A stretch of DNA of 64,000 bases. Source: CAZAMI01 sp964627805. GTDB taxonomy: Archaea; Thermoproteota; Thermoprotei_A; Sulfolobales; NBVN01. A model generated the notes under the pieces. It had not been told where the DNA came from and made no database searches. It worked only from the letters and a program-made list of their open reading frames with translations. Location: the NCBI GenBank assembly GCA_964627805.1, contig CAZVLA010000013.1, positions 16,314 to 80,313 of the forward strand. The letters run 5' to 3'. The first letter of the stretch is position 1, and the number at the start of each line of letters is the position of its first letter. This document shows, piece by piece, positions 1 through 8,984 of this stretch. The position numbers and the translations under genes were made by a program.

Positions 1-299
1 TTGCAGAGTGGGCATCGGGTTTCGTTAGGCTTGAATGAGGGGTCAATTCCGGTTCTTAATGATATCTTAAGTAAGGCGTCTTCAATCTCATCATCTGGGT
101 TGAGTAGGACAGCCTTTAGCCTCCTCTTTATTGCTCTCCTAAATAAACCGGTATCCCTAGTTACGATAACTCTTCCTTCCCTCTCAGCGATCCTAAGTAC
201 ATCATTGTCATCGTAACTCCTTGAGTATTTAGTATCGTAACCTAAAATCCTTAACCACCTAGCTACATCACCTAACATAGCATCCACTATAAACTTCAC
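1..299 (-). CDS. Mut7-C RNase domain protein (partial, C-terminus off window)
   Basis: The minus strand reads KFIVDAMLGDVARWLRILGY, then GRVIVTRDTGLFRRA and a CPLC pair at the window edge. This is the pattern of the Mut7-C (DUF82) family: a PIN-like RNase domain followed by a zinc ribbon. The chosen start is GTG at 299. An in-frame GTG at 311 is the alternative, because a minus-strand TATA-like element near 337-347 would start transcription around 317-319. The gene is cut by the window, so the zinc ribbon is only half visible. The family call rests on motifs; the RNase activity is a family inference. It is divergent from the eL33 gene. Confidence 0.8.
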   Translation of the reverse strand, partial: MKFIVDAMLGDVARWLRILGYDTKYSRSYDDNDVLRIAEREGRVIVTRDTGLFRRAIKRRLKAVLLNPDDEIEDALLKISLRTGIDPSFKPNETRCPLC

Positions 300-370
300 T
301 TCCCTACCCACAGAACCATGAAATACAGTATTAATTAACTTATACTCTGCACGCACATGCTAAGATAACC

Positions 371-378
371 TTATAAAT
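371..378 (+). promoter_or_regulatory. TATA box of the eL33 gene
   Basis: TTATAAAT lies about 27 bp before a predicted start near 400. The resulting leader would be about 12 nt and contains AGGGG just before the ATG at 412. Confidence 0.55.
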
Positions 379-411
379 TCCTACTAAAAACTCATAGTCT
401 AGGGGCTAATT

Positions 412-681
412 ATGGTGAGAGGAGTAGGTATAGTACTTGGATATCAAAGAGGTACTAAGACACAGTATGTCAATAATGTATTAATTAAGGTAATAAGTAG
501 TGAAGTAGGTAATGTAGCTAATTTGATAGGTTCTAAGGTTCTCGTAAAGGATAAGTATGGTAATGAATACGTAGGTAAGATTATTAGAGTACATGCAAGA
601 GGTAAAAACAACGTAGTTATAGCAAGGTTTAACAGAAACTTACCTGGTCAAGCTATAGGTTCTGAGGCACTAATAACTTAG
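412..681 (+). CDS. rpl35ae: Ribosomal protein eL33 (L35Ae)
   Basis: Small large-subunit ribosomal protein. The 89-residue product shows the family signatures GYQRGTKTQY near residue 10, the GSKVLVKDKYGNEYVGKI strand pair, and the C-terminal ARFNRNLPGQAIGS. Length matches archaeal L35Ae. The ATG start is preceded by AGGGG at suitable spacing and by a TATA box 34-41 bp upstream. It stands alone, convergent with DNA ligase and divergent from the Mut7-C gene. Confidence 0.93.
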   Translation: MVRGVGIVLGYQRGTKTQYVNNVLIKVISSEVGNVANLIGSKVLVKDKYGNEYVGKIIRVHARGKNNVVIARFNRNLPGQAIGSEALIT

Positions 682-711
682 ATTAACTTAATAATGTAGA
701 TATCGTTAATA

Positions 712-2496
712 TCAAGTCTGAATCTTCTTAAGCTGTCTCTGATACATCTCAAGTAATTCATTAACGGTTGTTGCATCTTCAGGTGACTTATCATCTCTTA
801 ACCTAATGAATCTAGGGAAACGTATGGATATTCCAGCACCCTTCCTAATAACGTCTCTGCAACATGTATGTATAGGCGAAAGCGTTAGCTCAGCACCTAT
901 AATCTCGACCACTAAAGCCGGCGTAACCCATACGTCAGGCTTCATTATTGAATCAACTCTAGGGTGTTTACTACTTATTATGTAGGGTTTTAAGATCTCA
1001 TTAAGACGGGCTAAGTCGGCATCAGTAAAACCTGAACCTACCTTACATACAGTTCTGAAGATGTCCCTATCCGGATCGTAAGCAGCCACTAATAATGCGC
1101 CGTACTTACCTGCTCTTCTACCCCTACCAGCGAATGCACCCACGATAACTAAGTCTACGGTATCAGTCATTTCACTCTTATAGTCGCGCTTGTACTTAAT
1201 CCATAACCATCCCCTAGCACCAGCTTGGTATATTGCCTGTTTATGAATAGCCTTAACCATCACGCCCTCAGCTCCATCTTCAATAGCCTTTAGGAAGAAC
1301 TTCTCTAACTCTTCGGGATCATCGGTCACTATACTCTGAGCTAATTTAAATGACTCATCCTCCCTAACTATGCTCTTAAGAACCTTTCTTCTCTCAAGTA
1401 TAGGTTTCATAGTTAAGTCCTCACCATCACTGTAAAGTACGTCAAATAAGTAAACAGCTACGGGATACTCTTTAATAGCTTCATGGATATCGTGCTTTCT
1501 CTTCCTATGCATGAGTTCTTGGAAAGGCCTCATCTCGCCTGTGTCGGGATCTATAGCTACGATTTCACCTTCAATTATCGCTTCCTCAGCCACTACATTA
1601 CTTAATGTCTTCTCAACTACGTCAGGGTATTGATGAGTTATGTTCTCAAGTCTCCTTGAGAATATCAGGACCTTATCGCCTTTCTTATGTATTTGCGCCC
1701 TCTCACCGTCATACTTATACTCCACTAAGGCCTTACCGCCAACCTTAGATAGTATTTCCCTAGGGTCATTGAGCCTCTCAGCCAGCATAGGTCTTATCGG
1801 GATCCCGACCTCAGGTTTAAGTGCTGATATTTCCTTAATTCCCTTAGTAGCTAAGATCTTAGCTATCTGACCTAAGTCAGCCCTTATGTTGTACGCCCTC
1901 TCAATAATTTGCCTATAATTCTGTGACCCGGCATACACTATAGCTAATGCATCCATGATAGTCGCGTCTCCTATACCTAACCTTAATCTACCTTCAACGA
2001 ACCTTACTAAGTATCTAGCCTCTACGGGGTCAGCATCAGCTATTAGACCAGCTATTAAGTTTATCTTCACATCTCTACTACCCTCACCAGTTGCTAACGC
2101 TACCTTAGTCAATACTTTATAAACCTCCTCAACAGTTAATTTCCTTCTCTGAACCGTCATGAATTTAGCTAAGCCTAACGCTGCACTCTCACTTTTACGT
2201 TTCAGAGACTCAGCTACTCTACCTAAATCACCTAATCTACGGTATAATGACTCAACCTCAGACTCCCTACTACGTGTGGCCTTAGCTATTGCCTTAATCA
2301 GTAATTTCTCACCAACACCAAGTTCAGGGAGTCCTGCCCAGTCAGGCCATAGCTTACCCTGAATTAGGTATACAACTTTATCTATTATGTCAGCTGGTGT
2401 CTTCCTGAATAAATCCACTAACGCTAAAGTTAATTGAGTTCTGCTAGTTACCTTCTCTATTCTGTCAAATGTGCGAGCTAGTATTGATAACTCCAA
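712..2496 (-). CDS. lig: ATP-dependent DNA ligase
   Basis: Seals nicks in duplex DNA, including Okazaki fragments, through a lysyl-AMP intermediate. The N-terminal DNA-binding domain covers about residues 1-220. The adenylation domain has motif I KYDGER with nucleophile K261, motif III EGEIVAI, IIIa YLFDVLY, IV EGVMVK and V WLWIKYKRDY; an OB-fold follows. At 594 residues it has the usual archaeal length. The start is TTG, preceded by GGGGTAG, and a TATA-like sequence lies at 2526-2537. It is not obviously in an operon; a sRNA candidate lies just upstream. Confidence 0.95.
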   Translation of the reverse strand: MELSILARTFDRIEKVTSRTQLTLALVDLFRKTPADIIDKVVYLIQGKLWPDWAGLPELGVGEKLLIKAIAKATRSRESEVESLYRRLGDLGRVAESLKRKSESAALGLAKFMTVQRRKLTVEEVYKVLTKVALATGEGSRDVKINLIAGLIADADPVEARYLVRFVEGRLRLGIGDATIMDALAIVYAGSQNYRQIIERAYNIRADLGQIAKILATKGIKEISALKPEVGIPIRPMLAERLNDPREILSKVGGKALVEYKYDGERAQIHKKGDKVLIFSRRLENITHQYPDVVEKTLSNVVAEEAIIEGEIVAIDPDTGEMRPFQELMHRKRKHDIHEAIKEYPVAVYLFDVLYSDGEDLTMKPILERRKVLKSIVREDESFKLAQSIVTDDPEELEKFFLKAIEDGAEGVMVKAIHKQAIYQAGARGWLWIKYKRDYKSEMTDTVDLVIVGAFAGRGRRAGKYGALLVAAYDPDRDIFRTVCKVGSGFTDADLARLNEILKPYIISSKHPRVDSIMKPDVWVTPALVVEIIGAELTLSPIHTCCRDVIRKGAGISIRFPRFIRLRDDKSPEDATTVNELLEMYQRQLKKIQT

Positions 2497-2525
2497 ACGC
2501 TACCCCAGTATCTCGGTTCGTTTTA

Positions 2526-2537
2526 GAATATTTAATA
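2526..2537. promoter_or_regulatory. AT-rich TATA element between ligase and sRNA candidate
   Basis: AATATTTAATAG is close to symmetrical. Read on the minus strand it sits about 26 bp before a start that would give ligase a short leader. Read on the plus strand it would start transcription near 2558, ahead of the sRNA candidate. Confidence 0.4.
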
Positions 2538-2571
2538 GTACCCCTACACTACGTAGTTAAGGAGGGTAATT

Positions 2572-2632
2572 AACCGATGATGATAACCCGGCAAGAAGGT
2601 ACTGATGCCTTATCAGTGTTACGCTGAGGAGC
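2572..2632 (+). ncRNA. C/D box sRNA candidate (degenerate inner boxes)
   Basis: Box C ATGATGA at 2577-2583 and box D CTGA at 2624-2627 are 40 nt apart, close to the 39 nt of a standard archaeal C/D sRNA. Short CC/GG pairing flanks them. Inside, CTGATGC at 2602-2608 can be C', but no clear D' exists at the expected place. It occupies the gap between ligase and the next minus-strand gene. Guide targets are not assigned. This is weaker than the other candidates. Confidence 0.45.
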
Positions 2633-2654
2633 AACTATACCTATACCTGAATTA

Positions 2655-3125
2655 TTATTTCTTATGTAATGACTTCCACAAGTACTTTAACGCTATCTCG
2701 ATCTCCCTTACCGTACTATCACTCTTCACGCCTCTTACTACGATCTCAGTAATGAATCCTTTATTCTCACGTATGTCGTAATCCTCTATCTCCTCTATTT
2801 CTTTCTTATCCTTTAGAAATGGTATCAGGAATGAATGTAGTAACTCATTATCTGTGGGTATCGTTTCTCGTAACATTATCCTAACATCACTGTCAAGTCT
2901 TACTAAATTAGCTATGACATCGTCATCAACGGTAATTACTTTAACCTTATCAGGTGTAAAAGCCTGCTTAGAAGGTCTAATCTCCTCACTACTTGAGGTG
3001 AGTATAGCTAGTAATGACTTATAAACCTTTATCTCTTCCTCAAGTCTCTCTAATTTCTCCTTGAGGTACTTAATTAAGGATTCCTTATCAACACCCTCCA
3101 CACCTTTACTTCCTGCGTAGTACAT
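2655..3125 (-). CDS. Unrecognised coiled-coil protein, paired with UDG
   Basis: I do not recognise this 156-residue protein. Residues about 14-46 are a charged heptad-like helix rich in K, E and L, suggesting a coiled coil and perhaps oligomerisation. A mixed alpha/beta region follows, ending in a basic helix. The ATG start lies 4 bp after the stop of the uracil-DNA glycosylase gene, so the two are co-transcribed. A link to base excision repair is inference from context only. Confidence 0.6.
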   Translation of the reverse strand: MYYAGSKGVEGVDKESLIKYLKEKLERLEEEIKVYKSLLAILTSSSEEIRPSKQAFTPDKVKVITVDDDVIANLVRLDSDVRIMLRETIPTDNELLHSFLIPFLKDKKEIEEIEDYDIRENKGFITEIVVRGVKSDSTVREIEIALKYLWKSLHKK

Positions 3126-3129
3126 GATC

Positions 3130-3789
3130 TTACCTCATGAAATCAAGGAGGGACTTCCTCTTCTTCATATCTCTAAGGTTCTTCATGGTATTTAAAATTA
3201 ATTTAAAATCATATTCAAGATAATCCCTTAACTTAGGATTATATAATGCAGCCGCTGGGTGGTATGTAGGTATAATCATTACAGACCCTAATTCGGTACT
3301 ACTTAATTCATAAACCTTACCTCTACACCTACTTATTCCTAACCACTTTCTCTTAAGCAAATATTCAAACACGAACTTACCTGCGTAATTACCTAATGTA
3401 ACTATTACCTTAGGTCTTACCAACTCCAATATCTTAATTGTGTGGCGTGAACATGACCTAATTTCATCGTCTTTGGGGTCTCTATTATTAGGTGGTCTAC
3501 ATTTAACTACATTAGTTATGAATACCTCGTCTCTCTTAATACCTATATCATTAAGTAATGTATCAAGTAACTTCCCAGCAGCACCTACGAAGGGTCTACC
3601 TAATTCGTCCTCCCTCCTACCTGGGGCCTCACCTAGGAAGAGTATGTCAGCACTTAGGTTCCCCTCACCTGGGACAGCGTTTCTTCTGTAACTATGTAGT
3701 CTGCAAGAGGTACAATTTAGTATTTCATCCCTTATCTTACTCCATAGTTTAGATTTCTCATTAGTGCTATTCAAAGATTTTACCCTCAA
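3130..3789 (-). CDS. Family 4 (Fe-S) uracil-DNA glycosylase
   Basis: Removes uracil produced by cytosine deamination in DNA, an important lesion at high temperature. Four cysteines (C26, C29, C97, C113) match the 4Fe-4S ligands of family 4 UDG. The active-site motif GEAPGRREDELGRPFVG is near residues 53-69 and the HPAA motif is near the C-terminal third. Length, 219 residues, is normal. The start is TTG at 3789. It is the first gene of a two-gene unit with a coiled-coil protein. Confidence 0.92.
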   Translation of the reverse strand: MRVKSLNSTNEKSKLWSKIRDEILNCTSCRLHSYRRNAVPGEGNLSADILFLGEAPGRREDELGRPFVGAAGKLLDTLLNDIGIKRDEVFITNVVKCRPPNNRDPKDDEIRSCSRHTIKILELVRPKVIVTLGNYAGKFVFEYLLKRKWLGISRCRGKVYELSSTELGSVMIIPTYHPAAALYNPKLRDYLEYDFKLILNTMKNLRDMKKRKSLLDFMR

Positions 3790-3857
3790 TTACAACCTAG
3801 TGCTTAGTTAAACATAAGGTTTTTAGCTTAACACTCTCTGAATCAGAGGGTGGTGGT

Positions 3858-4085
3858 ATGGGACTTAAGCACGGTAAGTACGCGTATGTGAGGATTAGTG
3901 AGGGTAGGTATGTTAAAGTCCGCTTACTTAAGAATCGAGCCGAGGATTTGCCAGAAAGGTACTTAGTAGTGGGACCCGTTGTTAAGAAGCCACCAATTAA
4001 CGCGACAATTCTCGATATAAGTGAGTTGCCTACTAATGTTGCGGAGAGAATAATTAATCAATATTATGAGGTGTTAGTGAAGTAA
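3858..4085 (+). CDS. Small conserved archaeal protein (possibly DUF5622)
   Basis: A 75-residue basic protein beginning MGLKHGKYAYVRI. It has a short beta-rich first half and a helical C-terminus. The N-terminus resembles small crenarchaeal proteins that I believe are classed as DUF5622, but I cannot verify that. GGTGGT lies just before the ATG. It is divergent from UDG and convergent with eS25. Function unknown. Confidence 0.65.
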   Translation: MGLKHGKYAYVRISEGRYVKVRLLKNRAEDLPERYLVVGPVVKKPPINATILDISELPTNVAERIINQYYEVLVK

Positions 4086-4100
4086 ATACTTTGATTTAGA

Positions 4101-4412
4101 TTACTTCCCTCTGTTAGGTACAGCAATAATTAATTCCCTACTTCTATCAATGAGTTTTAATGTGCCATCGGTTATTAAGCTCCTTATAATTCTCTTCGAA
4201 ATGGACATCTTAATTGACAAAGCATTAGCTAAAGCTGATGGTGTTACTACGTCCATTCCCTGAACGACTCTCCTAGCTCTTCTTAATAATTGCTCATCAA
4301 TTATTGATGGTAAGGTTTTACGCTCTTCCTTGCTTGTCTTACGTACTCTTAAGGCTTTTCTTCTCTGTTTATCCATAGCGGATAGGGGCTTCTTAGGTTT
4401 ACCTCCACCCAT
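4101..4412 (-). CDS. rps25e: Ribosomal protein eS25
   Basis: Small-subunit protein found in Crenarchaeota and eukaryotes but missing from most Euryarchaeota. The 103-residue product has a lysine-rich N-terminal tail (MGGGKPKKPLSAMDKQRRK) and a winged-helix core with VVTPSALANALSIKMSISKR and a final strand ELIIAV. Both features match eS25. Single gene, ATG start. Confidence 0.9.
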   Translation of the reverse strand: MGGGKPKKPLSAMDKQRRKALRVRKTSKEERKTLPSIIDEQLLRRARRVVQGMDVVTPSALANALSIKMSISKRIIRSLITDGTLKLIDRSRELIIAVPNRGK

Positions 4413-4571
4413 GACTCACTACCGAAGTAATTCATTATTAAACCAATCTAAAAGCTTTCTTCAAATATTAACCTAAAATACAATGCACGTATATACCGTA
4501 GTGTGACGAATTGGAGGAGTGTTAGTCTTTTAAGCTTATTCAATAGCCAACAATAGTAATGGTGAGGTAGC

Positions 4572-4799
4572 GTGAGGTTAGTAACAGTTAAGGTTCCTGA
4601 AATTTACTTAGAAGGTATTGATGAGTTAGTTAAATTAGGAAGGTACTCAAGTAGGTCAGAAGTTATTAGAACCGCAATTAGGGATTTACTAAGGAGAGAA
4701 CTATGGGTCAATAAAGTAACCGCATCAGACATAATAGCTACCCACGATTTTGAGTTACCAGGAAAGAAGGTCTTCATACGTAAGATAAAAATAGTATAA
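4572..4799 (+). CDS. Ribbon-helix-helix (CopG-type) transcription factor
   Basis: A 75-residue protein with the RHH layout: strand RLVTVKVPEIYLEGIDELV, then GRYSSRSEVIRTAIRDLLRRE. The strand would insert into the DNA major groove as a dimer, and SRSEVIRTAIRDLL is the typical second helix. The C-terminal 25 residues are unlike the core. GTG start with GGTGAGGT directly upstream; a TATA-like CTTTTAAGCTT lies near 4526. No partner toxin follows. Target genes unknown. Confidence 0.8.
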   Translation: MRLVTVKVPEIYLEGIDELVKLGRYSSRSEVIRTAIRDLLRRELWVNKVTASDIIATHDFELPGKKVFIRKIKIV

Positions 4800-5310
4800 T
4801 CGCTGAAACCTAAGGCAACTTCTTCACTCCTTAGTAGGGGCTAGAGGTAGTAGTTTATGATGGTTACGGCTACGTAGTAACCCTATAATTAATTACTGGG
4901 TATGCTTATATAGTGTATCTACCTAAATCCGCAGTTAATCAATGCTCTACAATACTGTAATAGCCTCTTTACGAATTGCTATCCCTTACTAATAGTTAAA
5001 GTTCCTAAAACGCTCCTCATGAATACTGATGGATTCTCAAAGAGCGATAGTATAATGCGAGTATAATGCAAGAAAGATTGAAATATAGTGTAATGATTGC
5101 TATGTAATGTTAATTACTATAATCAGTACTTAACGTAAGTGTAAGTTAGAGGTATGAGGGATTACATACGCCTAAAGTCTTAGGTACCAGTACATTTCGT
5201 TGAGGTACTTCTCCTATTATCAGCATTCTCATTTCATAAAGTTCGTGTGTGACCCTACACTTAAAATACCTACTACAAAAGTGTTTTATTGGCAATGAGG
5301 AGGGCTGGTA
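4800..5310. other. Gene-poor stretch
   Basis: No convincing gene here. It is AT-rich, so a stable thermophile RNA would stand out as a GC-rich block, and none does. Visible details are a 6-bp stem hairpin GGTTAC/GTAACC at 4862-4882 and a short direct repeat of GTATAATGC near 5049-5069. A 62-codon minus-strand reading frame overlaps the TrmI start and lacks family features. Confidence 0.5.
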
Positions 5311-6114
5311 TTGCTGAGTAGTGAGGAAGGACACCAGTACCGAGCCGTAGTTAAGGAGGGTGATTTAGTAGTAATATACATCGATGATAAGAGGAAGAAG
5401 CTAGTTAGGGTTAGGCGTGGTGACATATTCAACTCTGATAAGGGCTATGTGAGGCATGATGAGTTAATAGGTATTGAGATAGGTGATAAAGTAAGATTAA
5501 GTACTGGTAAATACGCATACGTACTCAATCCATTATTAACGGATATTATTGATTCCTACAAACGTGTTACTCAAGTCATATATCCTAAGGACATAGGATT
5601 AATGATAGTACTTACGGGTATTGGTCCGGGTTCTAAAGTACTTGAGGGAGGTGTAGGTACTGGGTACTTAACTTCGTTCTTAGCCAATATTGTAGGGGAT
5701 GAAGGTAAGGTATATGCGTATGAATTAAGGAGGGAGTTCATCGAGGTGGCTAAAAGAAACTTAAGTAAGTCAGGACTACTTAGTAGGGTCATACTGAAGC
5801 TCGGTGACATAAGAAAGGATGTTACTGAAAAGAATTTAGATGCAGCTTTCCTAGATATACCTGACCCTTGGAATGCCTTAGGTATACTCCCTAAAGTCTT
5901 AAAGCCCTCATCACCTGTAGTAGCTTTTTTACCAACTGTTAATCAGGTCATAAAATTAATCAGTAAGTTAAAGAGCACTCGCGGCTTCATCGATATCAGG
6001 GTTTTTGAAACTCAGCTGAGGGAATATAACGTTGATCCTGAAGCATTAAGACCTAAGCCCATATACGTGGTACACACGGGTTACATGGTGTTCTTTAGGG
6101 TAGTAAAGAAATGA
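5311..6114 (+). CDS. trmI: tRNA (adenine-N1)-methyltransferase TrmI
   Basis: Methylates N1 of A57/A58 in the tRNA T-loop, which supports thermostability. The N-terminal beta domain (to about residue 75) precedes VIYPKDIGLMIV, then the Rossmann fold with SAM motif I EGGVGTGYL (112-120), the acidic strand YAYELRREF, and the DIPDPW motif. Length 267 matches archaeal TrmI. The start is TTG with GAGGAGGG about 10 bp upstream. Confidence 0.9.
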   Translation: MLSSEEGHQYRAVVKEGDLVVIYIDDKRKKLVRVRRGDIFNSDKGYVRHDELIGIEIGDKVRLSTGKYAYVLNPLLTDIIDSYKRVTQVIYPKDIGLMIVLTGIGPGSKVLEGGVGTGYLTSFLANIVGDEGKVYAYELRREFIEVAKRNLSKSGLLSRVILKLGDIRKDVTEKNLDAAFLDIPDPWNALGILPKVLKPSSPVVAFLPTVNQVIKLISKLKSTRGFIDIRVFETQLREYNVDPEALRPKPIYVVHTGYMVFFRVVKK

Positions 6115-6117
6115 CGA

Positions 6118-7692
6118 TTAAGCTAACCTTAACTTACCGACTGCCTTAACCCTAATCTTAACAGCTGTGCCGGGTAGGTAAGGCATTGCTATCTCCTCGA
6201 TCTCAGCTACTTCAATAGTAGCAGGGTCAGCCCCAGCCTCAACAACTCTCCTCTTAGCCTCTGATGTCGTTAGTTCGATGGCTTTGTTTCTGCTCATTAC
6301 TTCATACGAGAATGCCTTCTCAACTACAGCACCTACTAAGGCAGTAGCAGCCCCTATAGCATTAGCAAATTGGGCGTACTTAGGTCTAATGATCTCTTTA
6401 GCGCCTCTTAACTTCTTAGGCCACATAGCAGATCCACCGCCAACTAGAATAACAGTCATAGGCTCTGGGGATGTTTTTATTCTGTCTATTGCTTCTTCAA
6501 GTTTACTTACCATGTAGTCATAAGCTTTCTCGACTACGTCCTTAGGGATTAATTCTTTAGCACGCATTGGGTTACATCTAGGGTCATCGATCGTCATCAT
6601 ACCCCTAGCTAACGCTATATCAGTAGCTGTGATTACGTCCCCACCCCAAGCTACTCCCTTACTAACTAATTCGTAACCTACACTTACAGGACCTACCCTA
6701 ACTTCACCATTGCTAATACTTACTACGCTACCTCCGGCTATCCCTAAAGCTATGATGTCAGGTGCCCTTATGTTTGTTCTTACACCAGCTATTTCAATCT
6801 CTAATGCTTCCCTAGGATAGCCCTTAGTAAGTACTCCTATATTGGATGTGGTACCTCCAGTATCAACTACTATGGCGTCACTAATGCCCGTTAAGACGTA
6901 AGCACCACGTATACTGTTAGATATAGGTGCTACTACTGTGAATATAGGATAATTCTCGATGAACTCCGCGGATGCGGTCGTACCATCATTCTGTGCGAAG
7001 TACATCTTAACATGAGACAACCCGAGCTTGTTAAGGCTTGTCCTCAACGCATCTATAGTTCTCCTCATAACACCTATAGTAGCCGCGTTAAGTATTGTTG
7101 CGTTCTCCCTTTCAAGTAAGCCTAAAGTACCTATCTCATGAGAAAGCACTATAGGTACTTCATCACCTAAGACCTCACCAACAATTTCCTTGGCTCTTAA
7201 CTCATGCTCAGGATTCACTGGTGAAAACACCGATGTTATAGCTACCGCATTAACGCGTAGCTCCTTAAACCTCTCAGCAACCCTCTTTAATTCTCCCTCA
7301 TCTAACTTCGCTAATTCCTCGCCGGTATATTCATGGCCACCACCGATAATTACTGATGTATCGCCGACTGCGTACCTAAGGTCAGAGGGCCAGTCAAGCA
7401 TGGGTGACACGGCAGTGGTTGCTGGCTTTCCTATTCTAATCACTCCTACTCTCCATAAACCCTTTCTCTGTACGATAGCGTTGAGTACGTGGGTGGTTCC
7501 GAACATTACGGCATTTACTTCATCTGGATTGATGTTGTATTTCCTAATTAATCCCTCTAACGCATTAATTATTCCTGTAGTTACGTCAGGAGTTGTTCTA
7601 GTTTTGAATCCTCCGATGATCTCATCACGTTCATTAATTGCTACCGCATCAGTGTGAGTGCTACCCACGTCTATACCTATTCTTAAGACCAT
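6118..7692 (-). CDS. HyuA-type hydantoinase/oxoprolinase family protein
   Basis: ATP-grasping acetokinase/Hsp70-fold family that includes N-methylhydantoinase A and 5-oxoprolinase subunits. The N-terminus GIDVGSTHTDAVAI is the phosphate-binding loop (usually GG; here GS). AQNDGTTAS and VVDTGGTTSNIGV are further family motifs. The 524 residues fit the shorter archaeal class. It follows the DUF917 gene by 4 bp, so the two are co-transcribed and probably act together. The substrate is not known; a cyclic amide or thiohydantoin is an inference from the two families. Confidence 0.82.
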   Translation of the reverse strand: MVLRIGIDVGSTHTDAVAINERDEIIGGFKTRTTPDVTTGIINALEGLIRKYNINPDEVNAVMFGTTHVLNAIVQRKGLWRVGVIRIGKPATTAVSPMLDWPSDLRYAVGDTSVIIGGGHEYTGEELAKLDEGELKRVAERFKELRVNAVAITSVFSPVNPEHELRAKEIVGEVLGDEVPIVLSHEIGTLGLLERENATILNAATIGVMRRTIDALRTSLNKLGLSHVKMYFAQNDGTTASAEFIENYPIFTVVAPISNSIRGAYVLTGISDAIVVDTGGTTSNIGVLTKGYPREALEIEIAGVRTNIRAPDIIALGIAGGSVVSISNGEVRVGPVSVGYELVSKGVAWGGDVITATDIALARGMMTIDDPRCNPMRAKELIPKDVVEKAYDYMVSKLEEAIDRIKTSPEPMTVILVGGGSAMWPKKLRGAKEIIRPKYAQFANAIGAATALVGAVVEKAFSYEVMSRNKAIELTTSEAKRRVVEAGADPATIEVAEIEEIAMPYLPGTAVKIRVKAVGKLRLA

Positions 7693-7696
7693 GATA

Positions 7697-8779
7697 TCAC
7701 CTCTTATGTAGAATCTCTATAGGTACGTAATCAATGTTATAACCGAAATACTTGGGACCTACAACCTTAAGTCCTTCCTCAGTCCTCCACTTCGGGTCAC
7801 AGGGAATACCTATCACAGCTACTCTAAGCCCGTATCTTAACCTCTCAGTAGTTATTGGCTTAGCAGTGTCCTTGTCAAGTACAGTTATTAGGTCTGGCAC
7901 GGAGGCTATTACCTCACCATCCCTAATAGCCACTAGGTTCTCGTTCTGAAACTTAATAACTAACTTACTACCTTTAAAGTCATCTAAGCCTTCAATAATA
8001 GCTTCACCTCTAGCAAACCCTCCTACATTCTTCCTATCTACATCCACTATCTTACCTATGAATAGTAAGTATCCACCACTAGCATCAAGTATGGCGTCGA
8101 GGGGGTTCTTACCGTACTTCTTCGAGTTCGTTATTGCTTCACCTATGCCTATTGCCTTAGTTAATGTATTTCTAACCGTAGCTCTCTTATAGTCCTTACC
8201 ACTCATTGGGTATATAGCTATCCAAGCAGTACCACCGAACTTTATCGTTACCACTCTAGCTATTCTCTCAGCCCAGTAATTATCTATAGTATCTAACAAC
8301 ACACCATTTCCCTTCTCATCAGCCATACTCATGGGGGTTGCCTTAACGCCAAATAGATGAAACGTAACCATCTGAAGCTCGGGGAAGGCCCTGCCCATGC
8401 CGTCACCATCAGGTACAGGAATGCCTCTCTCGGCAGCGGCTACTAAGGGTATAGTCGAGTTTATACCTCCAGCTTCAATACATATCACGTAATCAACCCT
8501 TCTACCGAAGTAGGATTCTAGAGTCTTCAATGCCTTAATAGCTTCCTTACCGTTAGGTATCTTCTCAATAAGGACTGTGGGAGTCCCCATACCAGCTACA
8601 GCTACTATAAATGCGTCGTCATCAACATCATCAGGATTAACTAACACTATATCCTTACCTCTTTCAAGCATCTGAATTGCCATTAACTTACCTATGTAGG
8701 GATCACCGCCACCCCCTGTCCCTAAAACAGCGGCTCCTAGAGCTAGATTTTCGACATCCTCTTTACGAAGCCTAATCAT
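7697..8779 (-). CDS. DUF917 family protein (partner of HyuA)
   Basis: DUF917 proteins often accompany HyuA; one family name is S-methyl thiohydantoin desulfurase domain. The sequence shows GAAVLGTGGGGDPYIG near the start, CIEAGGINSTIP and VPDGDGMGRAFPELQMVTF, all characteristic. I chose ATG 8779, preceded by AGGTGGT at good spacing, over the in-frame GTG at 8788, which lies inside that ribosome-binding site. First gene of the operon; its promoter region carries a 10-bp inverted repeat. Confidence 0.83.
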   Translation of the reverse strand: MIRLRKEDVENLALGAAVLGTGGGGDPYIGKLMAIQMLERGKDIVLVNPDDVDDDAFIVAVAGMGTPTVLIEKIPNGKEAIKALKTLESYFGRRVDYVICIEAGGINSTIPLVAAAERGIPVPDGDGMGRAFPELQMVTFHLFGVKATPMSMADEKGNGVLLDTIDNYWAERIARVVTIKFGGTAWIAIYPMSGKDYKRATVRNTLTKAIGIGEAITNSKKYGKNPLDAILDASGGYLLFIGKIVDVDRKNVGGFARGEAIIEGLDDFKGSKLVIKFQNENLVAIRDGEVIASVPDLITVLDKDTAKPITTERLRYGLRVAVIGIPCDPKWRTEEGLKVVGPKYFGYNIDYVPIEILHKR

Positions 8780-8834
8780 TAGTACCACCTAGTGCAATGT
8801 GTGTTAGTACCTACAAGAACCTATCAACTCGTAT

Positions 8835-8870
8835 TTAAAAAGTATAATGAATATATTAGTTACTTTTTAA
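8835..8870. promoter_or_regulatory. Inverted repeat over the DUF917-HyuA promoter
   Basis: TTAAAAAGTA at 8835-8844 and TACTTTTTAA at 8861-8870 are perfect 10-bp inverted copies separated by 16 bp. The proximal arm overlaps the minus-strand TATA-like sequence that would serve the DUF917 operon. It could be an operator; AT-rich chance symmetry is possible. Confidence 0.35.
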
Positions 8871-8984
8871 TGTATGAAAAAGTATTTGGTGAATATTCTT
8901 GCAATATAAAACAATCGATTGATATGAAATTTACTAATGTAGCATAATTATGTAATGAATGTATTAAGTACCATCGTAACTATG

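Noticed and set aside
1..216. Plus-strand open frame at the window edge
   Set aside because: It is the antisense of the Mut7-C gene, whose minus-strand translation shows clear family motifs.
4862..4882. Hairpin GGTTAC/GTAACC as an RNA gene or riboswitch
   Set aside because: Only 6 bp, AT-rich context and no conserved motif; likely chance or a weak terminator.
5146..5334. 62-codon minus-strand frame before TrmI
   Set aside because: It overlaps the TrmI start and ribosome-binding site, and the product has no recognisable features.
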